64,000 nucleotides of DNA from Varroa destructor (Eukaryota; Arthropoda; Arachnida; Mesostigmata; Varroidae). A model generated the notes under the pieces. That model had not been told where the DNA came from. It did no database searches and saw only the letters and a list, made by a program, of their open reading frames with translations. Location of the stretch: contig NW_019211455.1 of assembly GCF_002443255.2 (NCBI RefSeq), positions 28,532,239-28,596,238 on the forward strand, written 5' to 3'. Positions 1 to 12,795 of this stretch are shown here, piece after piece; position 1 is the first letter of the stretch, and each line of letters opens with the position of its first letter. A program made the translations under genes and the position numbers.

Positions 1-266
1 CCAGTTCAAGGAGAACTTAAATGAACGGAAGTACCATAACGTCGATGATGCACAGAGATAATGAAAATAACGTCTAAGAAATAAAAAAAATGTCAGAGAC
101 CAATAAAAAGAAATACGCATTCATCTACGGCTACGCAGATTTTCTTAACATCTGTCATCGTATTTGGTTAATCCGATTACGCGCATTATAATATATGATA
201 CCCGCACGTATTTAACAATAACTAGACGGAACTCAAACGTTGTTTTCGTTTTGATTTTTATTTCAG
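1..266. other. Intron of TMEM115 running off the left edge
   Basis: No exon is recognisable here. The stretch ends in a pyrimidine-rich tract and an AG at 265-266, the acceptor of the first visible TMEM115 exon. That exon begins with a single leftover codon base, so at least one coding exon lies to the left of the window. Confidence 0.7.
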
Positions 267-2355
267 TGAGATAATGCCACCGAATTTCGCCGTTTGGACG
301 TTGTTGACACATTGTTTCTTTGAAGATTCGATTCTTATGTTAGTGGAAGATCTCGTAGCTATTACACTATACGGAAAATTGGTAGAACCTTTGTGGGGTA
401 ACGCAGAGGTGGGTGTTTCCATTCTTCTATTCTTTTCCTTAACTGTAATGAATAATGTTCTTATTCTGTTAAGTTTCAAATATACTTTATTCGATCTATA
501 TATATAATAAGTAAGTTAATCTAGCCGCTTAGTATTAGAATGACGAAAACAATTATTAATGACAATTTTATATTATTGACTTTCCGTAGGTGGTGTTATT
601 TTTCTGCGTAGTCAACGTGTCGACAGCTTTTCTGTCTGTGGTGTACCTGATCGCGCTGTATTGGCTAACGGGTCACACGGCCCTGTTATTCTCTGTAACC
701 GTGCATGGTATGGCAGGATATATAGCCGCTACATTGGTGGCTGTTAAACAATTAATGCCTGATCATGTTCTCGTGACGCTTCCGCGTATGGGAAAGTTAC
801 GAAACCGTAACATGCCACTAAGTGGTACGTTCTAGGATCTGCGATCGACCAAATTATATGCAATATACAATAGTATATGAACGTAGTATATGAACGTATG
901 ATAGTAGTTAATTAGAACAATCATTGACATCGGATTGGGGACAGAAGAGAATTGTTGAGGATACTAATGCAGCTGCAAAAAAGCTGATTAAAGTTGCACG
1001 GTACGGCAGCAAATCTGTAAAAATAAGGCTTGATGTCCTTAAACGACATCTTCACATTGATGTCTGAAACAATGAGTATACAATGTTACTACGGTCAGGT
1101 TGACTTGTTTTCTCTAAAAGGAGATATCTGATGTAATTTTCTTGCAAACGGTAATATTGTATAAGCAATTTTTTGTCACTTAATTCTCCTCACAAGTTTT
1201 AAGTCCCCCCGAAAAAAGAAGTTCATATCGTAATTTCGTTTTCTAACTGAATGTGCAGAGTGACGGTCACGCGGTATAGAAACCTCGTTCTTAAGCATTA
1301 CTATTGTTTTAAACAAGGAGGATAAGACACATTTCGATTGTGTTTATTGGCTCTTCTGTTCTTTCGATAAGGGAGTCACCGAAAAGCTCTCTATTTGCTT
1401 ACTTTTCTAACTATTTAACGATGACTGTGCTTCATAAACGTTTTTCTTCTCTCTCTACTAACTTTGTTTTAGGCTTTATGTTGACTGTCATCTTGTACGC
1501 TGTTGGTTTACTCCGGCCAGTTTACCCAGTCATGTTTTTAGCGGGGTCTCTGAGCGCTTGGTTGTATCTTCGGTTCTGGCAGGCGCACCCCAATGGCAGT
1601 CGAGGCGATCCAGCTGAACATTTTAGCTTTGCCCACTTCTTTCCAAACGTCCTACAACCGCCTGTAGCCGTTCTGTGCAATTCCATCTTCGATATGCTCG
1701 TTCGGATTGGTCTGTGCAGACGACCCGTCAAAAAGTTTAACATAGCTCACAGCATGGCGCCAGGAACTATTTCAATACAGATGCCCGGAGCTGCGGTAGG
1801 ATCCGCGACAGGTCCTGCGGGACTTACGCTACCCCCGTCGGCAGAAGATGCCGAAAGGAGAAAGTGAGTCACGTTTAGCAGGATGCTTCACAGTAACCCA
1901 AGTGCATTGAAATAAGTCGGTATTAAACCTAAAATTTGTCAGAGCAACGTTTGCGTTCATGTATTTTTCAACGGAGAGTTTACTTAATAAATAATCTGCT
2001 GTAGACCAAATATAAAACACGGAGTGAAATATTTTAAGCAATTTCGGCAATAATGCGACTGCCATTTCAACCTGATTAGTACTATAGCTATCGTTCCAGA
2101 ATAAGTTTTATTATTCAAACATATTTCTAATATCTTTTTGTACATACTTTTAATCCGTGTCATTTTAGGCAAGTTGCGCTGAAGGCGTTGAACGAGCGGT
2201 TAGCTAAAGGCGGCGTCGGCATGTCAAAATCCTCTTGTCCTTCACTTGTCCCTCAAGGAAAAGTTTCCAAAAGCAGCGTCGGGATGCCCAGTGGCGTAGG
2301 CACAAGTGGGAGCGATGATTCCAGCAGTAGTAAGGAACGTCTGGTTGACGTTTAA
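267..2355 (+). CDS. TMEM115: Transmembrane protein 115 (Golgi rhomboid-like), 3' part
   Basis: Exons 267-408, 590-824, 1473-1863 and 2169-2355 join in consistent phase and end at TAA 2353-2355, giving about 256 residues. Seen: PPNFAVWTLLTH, LVEPLWGNAE, FFCVVNVSTAFLS, VHGMAGYIAATLVALK-like, WLYLRFWQ, DPAEHFSFAHFFP, ISIQMPG and ALKALNERL, all in the order of animal TMEM115 (Pfam DUF1751). TMEM115 is a multi-pass Golgi protein with the rhomboid fold but no protease dyad, linked to retrograde Golgi-to-ER traffic through the COG complex. Hydrophobic segments are in exons 1 to 3; the C-terminal exon is a Ser/Gly-rich cytosolic tail, shorter than in mammals. The N-terminal exon (the first membrane spans) is missing because the gene starts left of the window. 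Donors are GTGGGT, GTACGT and GTGAGT. It converges with VPS41. The family call is firm. Confidence 0.94.
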
Positions 2356-2461
2356 AAAACGGTTGGACAGTGTTGCATCGAGCGAGCAAAGGATCATAAG
2401 CATGTGTGTATGTGTGTATGAAAACCACAAATCGGCACTGTGCACACTTTGTAACGAAACA

Positions 2462-2467
2462 AATAAA
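2462..2467 (+). terminator. Poly(A) signal of TMEM115
   Basis: AATAAA lies 107 bases after the TMEM115 stop codon, preceded by GT-rich 3'UTR sequence. It is a canonical hexamer at a normal distance; use is inferred. Confidence 0.6.
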
Positions 2468-4851
2468 CAATTAGAAAACAAGTGATGACATTCAAGGTTA
2501 AGGCCAGGAAGCAGGATAGTTATTTAAGGCTACATTGACGACTCGTAAACAAGTGTTTTTTGTCTTGTGTTTGTACAGGTTTCAAGAGAGGTCTTTCGCA
2601 TCGGGCTTTCCATGCGGTAACCTTGTCGGGTTCTCGTGGACTTTAATTTCATTTTTCTTCTAGTCCGTCGTATTTGATAATTAATCGAATTAGTTACTGC
2701 TGAAGCATGTTTCACTTACGGCACACTAAAAGATTAGCTTTGCGAAGCGTTGTAAAAAGAAAATTATGTGAAACACATGTTTATAAAAAGGGATTGAATC
2801 AGCCTTTTTGATGGTCTAAAGAGCAGAGGCCATTCTATCGACGCGACTAACGGTAACAAGGTGTGTTGCTATACTCATCTCACCGTTGCAAATTTTGGCG
2901 ACTAATTTGACCCTCCGATCGACTGCTTCGAGAATTCGACTCCGCTAGCAGTGTACGTACATACTGTCAGATCAGCATGCAATGTTATAAATTACAATAT
3001 CTTTATACTGTTCAGTATACTACAAATCACCATAGGCAGAGAATAATCTTCGATCTGCTATTCTCCGATGGATTTTAATGGGATTCATGCCAACCTTTTG
3101 CGGTATTCTGCAGAATGCACAACCTGGTAATGAGTGTCCGTCGGTTGCATTAGGAAGACTTTCCGAAAAAAAGCCGCGTGACGAAAGGGACTGCAATCAT
3201 TATATCAAGCAGTCGTTTACATGATGAATAAATCGGGTGAAACGAGTAAATGAACGATTTCGGAACGGTTCGTTTTTAATAATATATAAGTCAAGTCATT
3301 AGCTAGCTACTAATTAGACATGTAATGATGCTAAGTTACTAAACAGAGATTTAAAACAAGAATCGTGAAGGAAAGTATGCTGCTAACGACAATGTGTTGT
3401 TTAATAAGTGGTGAGAGATGGATGCTATTGCTTTTGAGTGCTTGTGGAAAGTGGATTTAATATACGGAACAGCCGAGCAACAGAAACTACTCAAGAGAGA
3501 GACTTTAGAGGCATGTTAGATAAAACTGTGCGTATATAACAATTTGGCGTCAATACAGAACAAGTTGATCGAGTACGGACACTATATAAACAACACAGAC
3601 TTAATGATGAGTTGAAATAGAAGTTGCAAAAGGGATGTATTATATCTGAATGGTCGTTGTGTACATATGTTATTTAATAATTATGATTAAAAAAAAAAAA
3701 TATATATATATATATTTGTAGTAACCAGTGGTTGTTCTTACTTATAGTTAATTATTTGGTTATAATTGTGATGAGATGGTCTTGATAGTATGAGCAGCAG
3801 TGAAATGTGAAGGCACTCAAATATGCAATTGCTCATTGTGGAGTGCCCACTCATCCAACCAGCAGACGTCCTTAGTACGGTTCCTATTCGTTCATCAAAA
3901 GAACAAGATCTTAAATGTAATATTTTTATTTGTAAAAAACGGCTTTACACACGAAACTATACTTTTTCAGGGGCCATTCACACACACATGCAGTTTTATA
4001 CTGCCGATACATGCAAATATTAAACTTTTCAGATAAGTTATAAACGGACTAATCATTTCACCATATTCGCACCGTATATGTACATACACGAAAAATTAAT
4101 TTTTATAAAGAGTTAGATTTTGCGAATATGGTTAATTTACATTATTATAATTAGAGTACTGATCATGAAGATGTACTTCGAAACGGATCTACCAGGCATC
4201 TTCTATATTAAAGAAATAATGATTTCCTACTAGAGCGGCAACAGCAGCGGTAATAACAAAAACACGCTGGACTCAATTGCTGTCGTAGCCGATACCGCAC
4301 TGCTACCGTTATAGATTTGAGAACGGTAGTAGACCGTTTCGATTCTTCTGTTTCTGTCTCACAAATTCGTTTATCTTTTGATATCCATGTACACGTGAGG
4401 ATAATGCAATCTTACGATTTACGAATCTCTCTTATTCAACGAATAAGAGTGAGTCAGAAGAGAGAATGGCCAATAGCCTTGTAAATTGCAGTGTTGCATA
4501 TTCTCTACCAGTTCAATAAAGACGATTCTAGGCCAAGGCTAATTTAAGCTGCCACTGAACGAGTAAAGACAGCAAAAAGAAGACGTTACTAGTCAGAGCC
4601 TTTGATGTTAATAGTTTTCCTGTTAAGCCACACGATATGCTTACATCAATAAGTCTCCAGTATCGCTTCTGTATAGTTTATATGTTGTTAGTGACGTCGG
4701 TGCTTATAACTTCAACAATTCGTTAACATTAGACTCCATGTTTGTTGTACCACGTCCGCCGTCTGTCCTATGTTATACTAACAAAAATTTTGATATTAAC
4801 AGTTTCTTCTCTGCATCTTCTTGAAGGATCAGATGTATTTTCCTTGTCGCA
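2468..4851. other. Convergent intergenic region, TMEM115 / VPS41
   Basis: No conserved exon is seen between the two convergent 3' ends. It holds a poly-A followed by TA repeats around 3689-3715 and a minus-strand AATAAA (TTTATT at 3925-3930), the nearest clear signal for VPS41, about 920 bases past its stop. The short open frames at 3800-4036 have no domain or splice support. Confidence 0.5.
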
Positions 4852-7800
4852 CTAGTTGTTGTAATATTCAGAAAAATCACTGGCAGCACTGTTTTTCTTC
4901 TGGCAAATATAACAGGTGAGTTCGTCTTGACCTTCGAGACAGGGCATGTGATAAGTATGTTTGCAAGCGAAGGTTGCTGTCCTCACGCTACGAGACATGT
5001 CCCGAGATACGATCCGATGATTGCATATCTAGAGACAATAAAAATCAAGAACAGATAAAGTATATGTCGGTCTGCTAATGACCTTCTGCAGAATCAACTA
5101 GTAAAAATGTCAATAGATAATGATGTAACTTACGATGCTTACTAGAAGAACAATTGTAATTTGATTAAATTTAGTAGCGTTAAGGTCTATATTGCATCAG
5201 GGGCCCCCTGACAGTTGGAAATAGATGTTTTATTCTATTATCGAGTTCGAGGTCGTGCGCTGTACTTTTCAAACATCGTAGAATAAAAATACTTCAGATT
5301 GTATAAAACACAGGTTTGTTTTCAAATAATTCTTGAAATATCGCACACAACTTAATTATTCTAGACATGGTATAGTCTAATGGATAGTTATATACATGTG
5401 TGTGAATGTACTTGTCGCGCTGCCAGATAAGCACATGTAGATAGAAATTGAAATACTACACCACCTATCGATGAGGCTTCCTAGCTTTCGGAGAAAAGAA
5501 CCTCAGGTTTCCGTAGGCATTCTACCAAGGTTAACCGATGGATAAAAAAACCATTGATTCAGAGAACTCTTTTGTTATGCATCCTTCATTTACTAATATC
5601 TACAAATGGACAAAACAGCAATAACAAAATCAAAAATCAACTCACTTCGCAGACAGCATCCTCAGTTACAGAGATGCCTTTCCGTCGGACGTCGTGGAGC
5701 CTTTCGAACATCGTACAGCGATTACTCTCAAAAATCTTATTCGAGCTTCCTCTTAAAGCAATTTGTAACTTGAAGTCATGAAGGATCCGGACTAAAGAAT
5801 CGCGAAGATTAGGAATCTGTAAGTGAAAAGTGATAGGACGTGAAACGGATGTAATATCATTGATTACATGCGAAAAACATCCTCGGCGTAAGATGCTTAC
5901 ATTGTACATCATAAGCTATTGTTCTGGACTCAAACTAATGCGGACACTATTTTGGTCGCTTCGTGGAAAAAAACAGACATCTTTTAGCGGATAGAATCTA
6001 CTTCGTAGTTCCAACAAAAAGAGAGATCCTATCAAATGTAGTGGGTACTGCTAGCAACTGAATCTTTAAAAGCGTCACTCGTAGTCAAGTAAATTAATCA
6101 AAAAGTTAATGAACATTCGCTTGGCATTCACTTTGGAAATTTTTTACGGCTTCATTCAACAACTTGAGCAAAAAAACTCATGCATTTTGGAACGGTTACC
6201 GTTTGATTTACTTTAACAGTATGCAACGTAAAAAGCTTTAAATACAGCTTTCAAGTTAAGCCTTAGTGAAAGTTGTATTTCGCATGCACTTCAATATACT
6301 TGTGCTTAAACACTGGCAAATAAAAGTAAGAACCCTTAAATCATATGATCGTTGGACAAAAATTAAGTAATTACTCTTTACCGTATAGATATTTCTTGTA
6401 TTCCCTTATTTCGTTTTGTCCCGTCCTTTCTTCTCTTTACTTCTTCCATATAACCTTCCCCCTCGCTATCCGGTACCCAACTTTGGTCCCCTTAATTCTC
6501 TCCTCCATTTGCTCCCTAGTCTAGGCTTGAATAAGATAATCTTTTGTATATTAGATTGTACCTGGAGACCGGGCGGAATGGCTTCAATAACACCTGTCGG
6601 ATCGATATAGTTTCCGATACGACTTAAAAGGACTGTAAGAAGGTCAGGTTGCTTTACGCAGAAGGAGGTCAACACGGTCCATAGGTCTTCCCGGTCTTGG
6701 TCTTTGCAAAACTCGATCGCTTGTTCCACATCCCTCAGCTTGAAGGGTAAGTATCGATGAAGGAAAAACGTACCGCCAATCAATTAGTTGCTAATTTACA
6801 ACTTCTTTTTTTTCTCTAAAAAAAAGGGTTTAGCTATTTACTAGCGACAGTGCACTAAATGTCAGGCCGAGAATCGGCAATTTATATTGTATATCTTATT
6901 CGATACTTATTAGTTAGTTACAAGTTAGTGCTTGTAGCGTAGACCCACTCGCGGTAAGACGCTACCGTACCTTGTCGAAAAATCTTTTTTTCTGAATTTT
7001 GGCAATAATTTTAAGCAAGATATAACATATTTAAAGGGAGTTTTTGAGAGACCACTAAAAAATTACTGGGCTCACCTCTTCGGTGATTATTGCCAGTGCC
7101 TTTTTTAATGAGCCCATCCGCTCGTAAAGGTATGCGGTAGCACGCAGATGTCCATTCTTCTCACAAATTTCGAGGGCCTTCTCCAACGAGAACTTGTTTG
7201 ACTTCCTGAAAGTTGCGATTGCGCATACGACTAGAATAAATGTACATATCCATAGATGTCATATTTGATTTATAATTAATCGCGTGAAAAACGCGATTAA
7301 GTACTCTAAATCTATGGTGATATTGGTAGATCTAAATTTAAAATGCAATATGACCTATTTACTTCTTTTTCAAAGATCCAGAAGGGCGCCAAGTAAAAAT
7401 TAAAAGCCTACCTAAAAAATTGTAGCAACGCGAATTCACCATCCGTTGCAAAGTGTTCCATTAATAAGTCATGGAACCCTTCGTCCAATGCTTGTGGATC
7501 CTTAGTGAATTTGCAAAGGAGGTACTCGAGCAAGTATTCCTTATGATGCCGCAGCTGATCGCTCACCTAGAAACAAGAACAAAATACCATTTGCGCAGCC
7601 ATATTCATTAGCAGACAGTACTTGAGCTGATTATAAAAATATAACGGGCAAAATTCACAATTATTTGCACTGTTATAAACAGTAGTAGATGCTGGTGATC
7701 ATCTATTTTCAACGATGAATTTATTCACGATTGCTAGAGAGAGCAACTGCATCATTTATGCTTGCCTGCTTGACAGAATAGTAATTATGCTTGGCTAGGA

Positions 7801-9348
7801 ACATTGCGGCCTCTTTGTGATCAACTTTCATGAATGGAAGAAGGCACTGAAGAAGCCGATCCTTGAGGAAGTCAAACTTATTATGTAGGAGGGTAATAGC
7901 TTCTTTTCCCAAGCCTATTTTTAGGAAAATGTCTAGGGCATCCGCGTATTGACCCTGGTCAGTTTTTAGAAGACCTGTCACAAAAGACACAACAAAGGAA
8001 TTAGAATTTACTTTTCCGGATATAAAGCACGAACTAAACTCTATTAACAAATAATATAGTTATATGTATGATTTAGAGAGCATAGAGTTGGGCATTGCCA
8101 ACAATCCATGAAATTCATAATTCGAAAAAATGCTGCATGTAATATTTTTTATGTACAATGTATCACCCTATTATCCATCATCATTGGTTAATCCATAGTA
8201 CATATAGCTCACCGATAGCTTCCTCTAGATACACATCGGGGGAATATTTAAATCGCTCCTCAATTACGTTCTGAATTGTCTCTAAGGAGTAAAGTCCTCT
8301 CCATCGACGGATCAGATTCGGTAGCTCGTTAGGTCGCGTGTGTATGTACTCGTTTAAAATAATTTCGTACGCCTCCGAACTCAGCTTTTTGTCGCGTTGG
8401 CCTAAAAATCATTAATCACAATCAAATATACCCCAAAACTTCGATTAAGGCAGCTTTTTCGTGGCGACACCTGCACGATTCATTAAGAAAATGGTCGCCT
8501 AAACGAGATAGCTTACACCAGGTAACTAGGCGGACTCGCTTGGACGACTTCTACCGCACCCTTGTTGTCCGTTCCCTAATACTACAAAGACCCACTATAT
8601 TCATCCACCTCATATAGCGACGTGTATTTGGTCGCTAGCATGTAAGGAACATATAAGTAAGTCTACCGTAAATTCCAACTCTCATTATCGGATCTCGCAG
8701 ACTGTACGATGTTTGCAAGGACCTCTTTAATTTAGTAAATATAAATTTCACGAAAATTCTAATAAGTGTATTTATCAATGGATTACTGGCAAGATTTTTT
8801 CACGGTATTTATGAGAATATTTTTAAACAAAAACTACCGTTCTATATTCTTTATATCCGTTTTAACTTATATTTCAATAATAATTTCATAAGTGAAGTTT
8901 TTTTAATTATTGCTATTACAACGTTGTGTGATTAAGCATTTAACAAATTGGTTCGATACTTTAGTATCTTGTTTATAAACATTATGTTTAATATTAACTC
9001 GCAACGTACACGGAATATAGTGTGCAACAGTATAGCAAAGTCTACGGTTGGCCAGTGAGAAAACCTGATCCTCCCAATGGTCGGTTTGAGACCCGAAGAT
9101 CCTTTGAGCCAATGGACCAACCTAGAACACAAAAGCCATTATTAATTTCAGAAGTCGCTGTCGTTTTCATTTAAGCTCGATTTCGTTCTGCTTACGATTG
9201 GTGTACATTCTCGTTAGAATCACGTAATTCTCGACGCTGAATAGGATGGTCTGTACTGAATTAGTGAAAAGTTACAAGCCATAACCAAATCACAAAATAA
9301 CATATATTTGTATCTATAATCGTTGCACATTATAATATATATATATAC

Positions 9349-9384
<36 letters not shown>

Positions 9385-12300
9385 GACAAGACCTTCCTTG
9401 CACACTGATCATCAGTCTCATAACTAGTTGCATAATAATATAGAATAACAAGGAATATACATACACTTTTAAATAAATGCCAAATCTCCAATAAAAAGTA
9501 GTTTCTTTTTATGCTAAGTTTTGAAGACTTTCTCCTACGATTACACTTCTTTGAGTTAATGCGACACAAATAGTAGTACCTGCGAGGCCAATAAGCTCGG
9601 ACTGTTTAAATAACAGACACGGATAAAGCGGAAAGGAAACCAATACAGAGGCAATTCCTGCATTTTCTTTTACCTCTGCATAGCGTTCGGTTTCCAACAG
9701 ATGATTAAGGTAAGATTTTCCTACAGAAAGTTGTCCATGTCGCTTGATTTCGTCACTGCAATTGACCATCACCTGCATTGCTTCTTCGTATTTCTGTGTA
9801 AATGATAATAAAAAATGTGTGATTCTTATATCGTATGAAATTAACGAACATATATACCGGGTCATTGCAAAGCACAACTACCCATGACAAATATCAGAAA
9901 AATTCCAAACGGACCTAGCTAGAGGCGTGTAACCTAACTTTACCTTTTCTCCTATGAGACGATCAATGTGCTCGTCTTTGTCCGCAAACCGTATTACAAC
10001 AAGTTCCGAATTACTGAGAATGAAGAATCTGCACACCAAGAAAACAGCGAGGATGGCACACTATTCAGTTACTAGCTTACGTAGATTCACCTCTATCGAA
10101 GTCATTTGAACCTTTTAATAAATCCCTTTGTTCTCACTTGATTTTATAACAATATCATGCTACATGACTACCAAACTTCTTTTCTATTGACTTTTGATTT
10201 GAAGCTTCTAGCTGCACCTTAGTTACGCACCTCTGCTCACTGGTCAAACAGTTCAGCATGAAGTTCGTGCGTAGCTTTGAGGTCATATTTAACGGTATCC
10301 TGTTGGATGATAACTGAAAGGATCACAGGTCATATCCGATCAGAGGTTTCCGATCTGTTACAAAAATCCTTCGATACCTTTTCGTCATTTTTAATTACGC
10401 AATACGATATTCATTACATATAAATACAGTGCACCATAGAACTTAGTCGTAGTAGAGAGCACGATTGAATCGTCGTTTAGGGCGTGCCGATTATGTTTTT
10501 TGCCGCATGGTTCGACTTCAACGAATGGTTAGTTATAGGAACTGCGCTGACCTGTGTACAATACTTATTGTGCGGTTCGAGCAGCTGAAAAAGCATTTGA
10601 GTCGTGTTTTCCCAACCGTCGGCCAATTTTTCCGTGCCGAGGATAGCTATATTCGAGCCGAACGGAGCTAATCCACAAACAAAGATGTCATCAGTAGTGA
10701 ACATCGATGATATCTCTAGGTAGAAGCTTGAAGTAGACGACTGTGCTCGTATCATCTCGTCGTTTCGGTAAAAGCAAACGGAAGAAAGCAAATCGATGCA
10801 GATAGCCAATCAATGTGACATTTTCAATAATGAATAACATTGTTTCTTTTTGATTATTGACCATTAACCAAGCATATTTGATAGTTATATCCAACATATG
10901 GAGTTTAGTTGAGCTGATCAAATACCTTATCTTTGATATTGCACAAAGAGATACGATCTGCCCAGCCGACGAGCAGCTGACGCTCATCCATCCAGGCTAG
11001 TCGAGAGGGGTAAAATTCGGGATGACGTGTTGGCGCCTGATCACGTTTAAACTTGCAGATCACAGCTATATTTGTCATGTCGAATACAACTACCTGTAAA
11101 GTTGCCGGAATAATACATAAGTGATTATGTTAAGTTTTATATCCTATCAAGAACGTCCACACTGTATGTAAATAGAAAAATGCGCTTTAAGCCGAATAAT
11201 CCAGTTTTTAGCTCTAGTAAAGAAATAATTAGTCTTAACAAGCTAGGCTTATCGTTTCGGCACTCTCCGAAGCAATGCTTAACGGCAGAACGGTACCGAA
11301 GGGAGAAGGCAAAAGTTGCATTATGTGCTCCTCGGTGAAACATACGCGCACTTATCAGTCGACTATAATGATTAAAGTATATCTATTCTTACCGATATAT
11401 CTGTAGCAAAAGCTGCAAAACGACTATTCCAACTACAGGTGCGTACAGCGCCTTCACCCTGGTGGAGGATGGAAGTCTTGTAGTGGTTGAAGAAGTTCCT
11501 CTGGTAATATATGATCTGTAATTAAAAAAAGATAAGAAAAAGAACTTATATATATACTGGTAAAATGCTTATTTTAGAATCAATACCATCGAACGTCTTT
11601 CTTCAGGCGTGGAATAAAAAAGTATTAGTTTGAAAAATCTATTGAAGGATACAGAGGATTCTTCGTTTGAACGATGTGCCTTCAAATAAAATGCATCCAT
11701 ACACAACATACGACAAACGTGATTGAATATATAAAGGGCAATAAATATTAGTAAAGGGTCATCATTATCTTAGATAAACCTACAGTTACCCGAAAGTTTG
11801 ATATGGGAAAGTATATCTAACTCACCTTGTCAGTACCGATAACAAATCGACGTTTACTATCACTCGAAAAGTGTGGGTGTAATACGCAGAAGTATACTGG
11901 CTCATTAAATTGAAATGAAATATTAGTTTCTTGCGAGGCCGTACCGTGCACGGCGACATCACCAGTTTCCGCACAAGATGCCATATGCTCGCCTGAAAAG
12001 CGTCGCAATCATATTATGACTTACTTGGTAGTATTTGTTAACGACGCACATCGCTGCCGGTAAAATACGACCTGCATCGAACTTGATGGATGGAAGCCAT
12101 TTAAAGGGGCATTTTTTGGTGAAATGTCTCCGCTAAATACTAGCGACAGAACCTCGGAGACATGAAATAGATTATTGTTCAGTTGCAGCATTGCTTGTCA
12201 ATCGAGTAAACCTGGGTGTATGTATGCTGTTTAAAAACACTGTATAAAGTATCACTGAGTCTGAATTCAAATACAGACCTTTCTCATCGATAGAGATGTG

Positions 12301-12795
12301 GCTAACGGGCGTCGTATGGGTGGTTAGAGTTTTCGTGCGGTTACCTTGATGGTCCAGTATGTGTATGTTGCCAACCTGCGTGCCTACTAAAAGAAACTTT
12401 ACAACAAATGTGGCACGAAATGATAACATTAGGATATAGCGACCGGCAAGAGCTATAAAAAAAGGTACAGCCACGCATTTCCAAGGTAATCAATCATTAA
12501 ATTTTGTGTCTTTGGTCATCATATGTAGCAGACTAATAAACACTTGTGAATTTGATTCACCTTGGCGTTTACAGAATATTCAACTGTAAAAAAACAAAAA
12601 TTCTATCAAATCAGTATGATTTCAGGTGGTCATAGGTTACTCCAAATCGTAGGCCATTGATACCTTGTCATGTACAGCTAAGCATGATCCGCCCTCAACC
12701 TCGAGGAGACGCTGCGCGTCATACGACAGACGCTTGAAGTGGAGGGTTTGCTCTTCCTCGTCGTCGTCGGACGACGCACCTCGAGAAGACACCAT
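4852..12795 (-). CDS. VPS41: VPS41, HOPS complex subunit (complete, 17 exons)
   Basis: Exons on the minus strand: 12795-12664, 12396-12279, 11992-11826, 11515-11393, 11093-10926, 10755-10552, 10313-10231, 10028-9944, 9793-9674, 9121-9010, 8401-8213, 7974-7766, 7566-7412, 7205-7076, 6738-6562, 5816-5646, 5028-4852. They total 2520 bases with matching phases and encode 839 residues (human about 854). VPS41 tethers late endosomes/autophagosomes to lysosomes within HOPS and binds Rab7/ARL8 effectors and AP-3. Seen: acidic N-terminus (SSDDDEEE), WD40-like propeller (about residues 25-330), helical clathrin-heavy-chain repeat (about 450-720), and a C-terminal RING-H2 with a full ligand set: C780, C783, C803, H805, H808, C811, C820, C823. 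Start chosen at the first Met giving the acidic leader (MVSSRG); an upstream in-frame Met at 12885 would add 30 unconserved residues. Intron 12 has a GC donor. The alignment is collinear throughout. Confidence 0.97.
9335..9382. repeat. (TA)n microsatellite in a VPS41 intron
   Basis: Near-continuous TA/ATA repeat with a few CATATG interruptions, inside the intron between exons 9793-9674 and 9121-9010. The open frames here encoding IYIYIY are repeat artefacts. Confidence 0.85.
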
